Assembly (NCBI GenBank): GCA_965248905.1
Contig: CBDFKS010000007.1
Span: 496,001 to 560,000 of the forward strand
Reading direction: 5' to 3'
From: CBDFKS01 sp965248905
Lineage (GTDB): Bacteria; Chloroflexota; Dehalococcoidia; Lucifugimonadales; JAGWBF01
DNA length: 64,000 bases
Within the stretch, counting starts at the first letter, position 1. Each line of letters starts with the position of its first letter. Below, piece by piece: positions 61,234-64,000 of this stretch. Made by a program: the position numbers and the translations under genes. Below the pieces are notes generated by a model. That model was not told the origin of the DNA and ran no database searches. It was given only the letters and a program-made list of their open reading frames with translations.

Positions 61234-61521
61234 CTAAGTAACTGTGGTCTGGTGTTTAGGTCCTACCCGCTGGCCGATTGCCTTCAGTAGGTCCTGAAGG
61301 TCTGGAAAGATGTGAGCATTGGGCTCGTGGCGATGCTCTGCTACCAACTCTCCATCAATCCGTATATCGAATTTACCGTGAGGACCCGGGATAAGCTTGA
61401 ATGAGTCTATGTTGTCGCCCACACGGCTCAAAGCTTCGCCTGCCATCCAGGCAGCTCTCAAGGCATGGCGTCAGTCGTGGCAATACAGTATCTCTATCTC
61501 TAACTTGCTGTCCTGGGCCAT
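61234..61521 (-). CDS. SelW/Rdx-like protein with in-frame TGA, candidate selenoprotein (C-H-D-U)
   Basis: Read through TGA at codon 17 (61473-61471) this is a 95-residue SelW/Rdx-type thioredoxin-fold protein. The motif is EIEILYCHD-U-R, i.e. C14-x-x-U17, the CxxU of SelW, SelT and SelH proteins. After it come LRAAWMAGEALS, LIPGPHGKFDIRIDGELV and FPDLQDLLKAIGQRVG, matching bacterial Rdx proteins. ATG 61521 has AAGGAGGATCGCC, a perfect binding site, which shows translation begins before the TGA. An ATG after it (61461) has no binding site and would lack the redox motif. This family is a well-known selenoprotein group, so selenocysteine is very likely. Confidence 0.9.
61440..61454 (-). promoter_or_regulatory. 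Candidate bacterial SECIS hairpin in the SelW-like gene
   Basis: On the minus strand CTGCC (61454-61450) pairs with GGCAG (61444-61440) around loop TGGAT. The loop starts 21 nt after the TGA and has G in its second position. The stem is only 5 bp unless bulged pairing extends it. Confidence 0.55.
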
Positions 61522-61629
61522 GGCGATCCTCCTTAATATTCCTGTCGCAGCCTTCAGATCAATATGGGCTGTTTCTTATCACTACTCTGTAGGATGTTAG
61601 ATGCATGATATTTGAAATGCCTAATGCCG

Positions 61630-62529
61630 TCAATCCTTGGCACTAGCCAGTCCGGTCATGAAATCATCCAACGCCCTGAAGTAGGATTCCCCTCCCACCA
61701 GGTAAGTGTCATTGTGATCGGCGCCTGGAATTACGTAGAGCTGCTTCGGGTCTTGAGCCGCAGTATATAGCTTTTGCGCCTGACTCAGAGGAATTGTCTC
61801 GTCCTTGTCTCCATGAATGACTAAAACTGGTGCGGATACCCGGCCAATCCTGGATAAAGAATCGTATTTTGTCCGCACTAACAGATATAACGGCAACCTT
61901 GGATGGACCAGTTTCGCCATGTCTCTAATTGAGGTGAAGGGGGATTCAAGCACCAGCCCGTAAGGCTGTTGTTGCGTGGCAAGCCAGACCGCGACGGCGC
62001 TCCCCAAAGAGCGGCCGAAGTAGATGATCTTGCCAGTATCGATCCCTTCCCGGGAACTAACGTAATCCAGGGCACCCTGGGCGTCCCGATATGTGCCTTC
62101 CTCAGAGATAGTTCCCTCGCTGAGGCCGTAGCCACGATAATCGAACAGAAATATGTTCACACCTAGCCGGCTGTGCAGGAGAGTCAGATTCTCAAGGCGA
62201 TCACTGATGTTCCCGGCATTGCCATGGAACCATATCCATGTGACATCTTTATTGCCCGGCACGAACCAGCCATGCAGCTTTACGCCATCGGCGGCAGGAA
62301 AATGTATTTCTTCATACTCAAGACCCCACCGAGATGGGTCGCTCTGGAGCTCTCGTTCTGGAAAGAAGATGAACCGCTTGTCTATCAATTCTCTTGCCCC
62401 AGGTACGACCAGAGTTACCACGTAGGTGATCAAGAAGACCACGACCAACGTGGCGAGGACGATCAAAGTGTACCGAAACAGCCTGATCGCCATGAAGACC
62501 AACCGGGGTGTGAACCGAACTAAACGCAA
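61630..62529 (-). CDS. Membrane-anchored alpha/beta hydrolase (ABHD13/Bem46-like)
   Basis: 299-residue serine hydrolase with an N-terminal membrane helix (about 16-42). Oxyanion/Gly motif FHGNAGNISDR, nucleophile G-R-S-L-G, acid in VIHGDKDETIP and His in PGADHNDTYL, which make a complete triad, in the arrangement of ABHD13/Bem46 proteins. The start is uncertain: TTG 62529 or ATG 62493; neither has a clear ribosome binding site. Its substrate is unknown; possible activities include thioesterase, depalmitoylase or lipase. Confidence 0.88.
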   Translation of the reverse strand: MRLVRFTPRLVFMAIRLFRYTLIVLATLVVVFLITYVVTLVVPGARELIDKRFIFFPERELQSDPSRWGLEYEEIHFPAADGVKLHGWFVPGNKDVTWIWFHGNAGNISDRLENLTLLHSRLGVNIFLFDYRGYGLSEGTISEEGTYRDAQGALDYVSSREGIDTGKIIYFGRSLGSAVAVWLATQQQPYGLVLESPFTSIRDMAKLVHPRLPLYLLVRTKYDSLSRIGRVSAPVLVIHGDKDETIPLSQAQKLYTAAQDPKQLYVIPGADHNDTYLVGGESYFRALDDFMTGLASAKD

Positions 62530-62554
62530 CGCTGGGAATAATCTCGTCTAATGC

Positions 62555-63355
62555 TTATCGGCCCACCCAAAACGGTTTCCGTTTTTCGGCGAAGGCCCTG
62601 GGGCCTTCCTTGGAGTCCTCGCTGGCCAGCAGACGATCATACATGTGATATGTCAGCGCTGTCGCAGCTTGAGTACTCATGTCCATGCTTCGGTACGCCA
62701 TCTCTTTGAAGTATTGGATGGACAGAGGGGCGTTGGCCCGGATCTGCTCGGCCATGGCCATTGCTTCCTCCATGAGTCGGTCATTGGGTACAACGCGGTT
62801 GATGAAGCCCATCTCCCAGGCCCGCTGTGCCGTGACGGGCTCGGCTGTGAGAACCAGCTCCATCACCGCTGCCATCGGCATTATTTTAGGAAGAGTAACG
62901 GCGAAGGGTGGAAGAAGCCCCACTCGGGGCTCGGTTATACCAAGCCGGGCGTCTTCGGCGGCAAGGCGAATATCGCACATTTGAGCGATGGACCAGCCGC
63001 CTGCCAGAGCGTATCCATTGACTGCGGCTATCAGGGGCTTCCATGTTCGAGACCACATGTAAGGTTGTTCCGTACCCATGCTGTCGCTGGCATTTGCCAG
63101 AACACCCGAGGCGTTGTCAGCGGCGCGCTCCTTGAGGTCTCGGCCGGCGCAAAAGGCCCGGCCGGTACCTGTGATTATGCCGACTCTAGCGTCGTCGTCC
63201 CGGTCAAAACGCTGAATAGCTCCCTCCAGCTCCGCCTTGAGCTGCCGGTTGATGGAGTTCAGAGCTTCCGGCCTGTTGAGGGTAATAGTTACTACCTGGT
63301 CCTGCTTCTCGTAGAGCACAGTTTCGCCCGGCTCAAGCACTGTTTCAGATCCCAT
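62555..63355 (-). CDS. Enoyl-CoA hydratase/isomerase family protein
   Basis: 266-residue crotonase-fold enzyme. Oxyanion-hole segments ITGTGRAFCAGRDLKE and NGYALAGGWSIAQMCD, with acidic residues in GITEPRVGLLPPF. The R-D-L-K-E stretch is like that of many catabolic enoyl-CoA hydratases. ATG 63355 has ACAGGAGGAATGTA before it. Probably acts in beta-oxidation together with the acyl-CoA dehydrogenases, substrate unspecified. Confidence 0.94.
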   Translation of the reverse strand: MGSETVLEPGETVLYEKQDQVVTITLNRPEALNSINRQLKAELEGAIQRFDRDDDARVGIITGTGRAFCAGRDLKERAADNASGVLANASDSMGTEQPYMWSRTWKPLIAAVNGYALAGGWSIAQMCDIRLAAEDARLGITEPRVGLLPPFAVTLPKIMPMAAVMELVLTAEPVTAQRAWEMGFINRVVPNDRLMEEAMAMAEQIRANAPLSIQYFKEMAYRSMDMSTQAATALTYHMYDRLLASEDSKEGPRAFAEKRKPFWVGR

Positions 63356-63472
63356 TACATTCCTCCTGTAAGCTGGCCACAGAGGCGCAGAGACACACAG
63401 ATTATTCTTTTCGAATTGGAAAGTGCGTATTCATCTTTTAATCAGCCCTCCGTGTCTCCGTGGCAAAGATAT
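63356..63472. repeat. Short interspersed repeat of CCACAGAGGCGCAGAGACAC type
   Basis: GCCACAGAGGCGCAGAGACA and, inverted, CCGTGTCTCCGTGGC lie about 65 nt apart in this gap. The pair could form a hairpin between the two genes. Confidence 0.5.
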
Positions 63473-63808
63473 TCATGCATAGGGCCCCAGATACATCCCG
63501 CCGAGGACGTGGACGTGGCCATGTTCCTGACTCTGCATGCCGTCGGAACCGAAGTTGGAGAGGAGGCGAAACCCTCCCGGGCAAAACTGCTCACCCATCT
63601 CAACTGCTACCTTACCTATTCGGGACATGATACCTGTGCTCCATAGCTCCTTTTGGGTCAGATGACCGGTGGGCATGACCAAGAGCATAACCGGGACCCA
63701 CTGAAGCACATTTTTTATGACGATTACCTCGTCATCTTCATACTTTATGCTGGCCGGTGCCTGCCGAGAAATGATTTCGCAGAAGCTGCATCCTGACTTT
63801 AGAGTCAT
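63473..63808 (-). CDS. HIT family protein
   Basis: 111-residue histidine-triad nucleotide hydrolase: CSFCEIISRQAPASIKYEDDEVIVI, HLTQKELW, and H-G-H-V-H-V-L-G-G as the triad. HIT proteins hydrolyse nucleoside phosphoramidates and adenylates. ATG 63808 is the start because an in-frame stop lies just upstream. The last 190 bases of the window, upstream of it, hold no gene I can support. Confidence 0.92.
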   Translation of the reverse strand: MTLKSGCSFCEIISRQAPASIKYEDDEVIVIKNVLQWVPVMLLVMPTGHLTQKELWSTGIMSRIGKVAVEMGEQFCPGGFRLLSNFGSDGMQSQEHGHVHVLGGMYLGPYA

Positions 63809-64000
63809 ATAAGACTAGACCTTCATGTTTCGATGTTGAGATGTGGCGAACAGCAGTGATCACTCCGGCATTGTAGAAGCTGAGGCCTATAGCTTCTGCG
63901 GTTCCAGTTCCAGCTTCCCGTCTCTCTTTGCCAAATAGCCCCCTTTTAGACTGATTCCGTGGCTGAAGATAAGAAGCCATCGTTCCTTCTCGGCCTGTGT

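Noticed and set aside
61234..61461. Short protein starting at 61461 after the TGA
   Set aside because: It would lack the CxxU motif and has no ribosome binding site; the start at 61521 is far better.
62645..63646. 333-codon plus-strand frame across the enoyl-CoA hydratase and HIT genes
   Set aside because: It runs through two conserved genes on the other strand and the gap between them and resembles no protein.
63809..64000. Gene at the right window edge
   Set aside because: Frames exist on both strands but none shows family features or a ribosome binding site.

Overview
This window looks like a piece of a free-living Chloroflexota genome, most plausibly a Dehalococcoidia/SAR202-type lineage. 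That is an inference from gene content: an adjacent pair of large archaeal/Chloroflexi-type membrane glycosyltransferase-like proteins (DUF2298/YYY and Agl23-like), a PAC2-family protein, an MrfA/YprA-like helicase, and many acyl-CoA dehydrogenase, amidohydrolase, CocE-like and oxidoreductase genes, several in tandem pairs. No rRNA or tRNA gene was seen. Starts are often GTG or TTG, and TGA is used as an ordinary stop (alaS, atpF, rnc).

Layout. 1-4.9 kb: alaS (5' cut by the window edge), ruvX (apparent CTG start), a 7Fe-type ferredoxin and an M20 peptidase. 5.1-11 kb: an envelope redox/metal island with two TlpA-like thioredoxins around a CcdA-like transporter, a coiled-coil lipoprotein, a cupredoxin-like lipoprotein with a Met/His repeat, and a DUF3179 protein. 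11.2-12.5 kb: an IS630-type element. 12.5-20.5 kb: catabolic genes (acyl-CoA dehydrogenase, D-aminoacylase-type amidohydrolase, two tandem CocE-type hydrolases) with a repeat-rich patch holding a GIY-YIG gene. 20.6-28 kb: sensor kinase, ABC exporter pair, Gfo/Idh/MocA dehydrogenase, a DsbA-family protein, rnc and ftsY. 28.4-33.9 kb: the YYY/Agl23 pair and a bifunctional-nuclease-domain protein. 34-42.3 kb: the F1Fo ATP synthase cluster, interrupted by a MITE-like repeat and by a lone HigA-type regulator. 42.3-50.8 kb: rex, cca, a small zinc protein, dehydrogenases, two tandem metal-dependent hydrolases and a DapA-family aldolase. 50.9-64 kb: DNA repair and helicase genes, PHP, PAC2, acyl-CoA dehydrogenase, a SelW-like gene, hydrolases, enoyl-CoA hydratase and a HIT protein.

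The most striking finding is three separate genes interrupted by an in-frame TGA exactly where a redox Cys is expected: a DUF3179 protein (U-P-I-C), a DsbA-family protein (U-P-Y-V) and a SelW/Rdx-like protein (C-H-D-U). Reading frame and family similarity continue after each TGA, each TGA is followed by C, and each has a hairpin whose apical loop starts 19-21 nt downstream. The best explanation is selenocysteine insertion. Automatic gene callers would split or truncate all three. The DUF3179 case is the one I do not recognise as an established selenoprotein family.

Other structure: IS630-like ends shared by the full element and two MITE-like repeats, interspersed palindromic repeats, a candidate Rex operator between rex and cca, and a 31-codon membrane micro-ORF between atpB and atpE.
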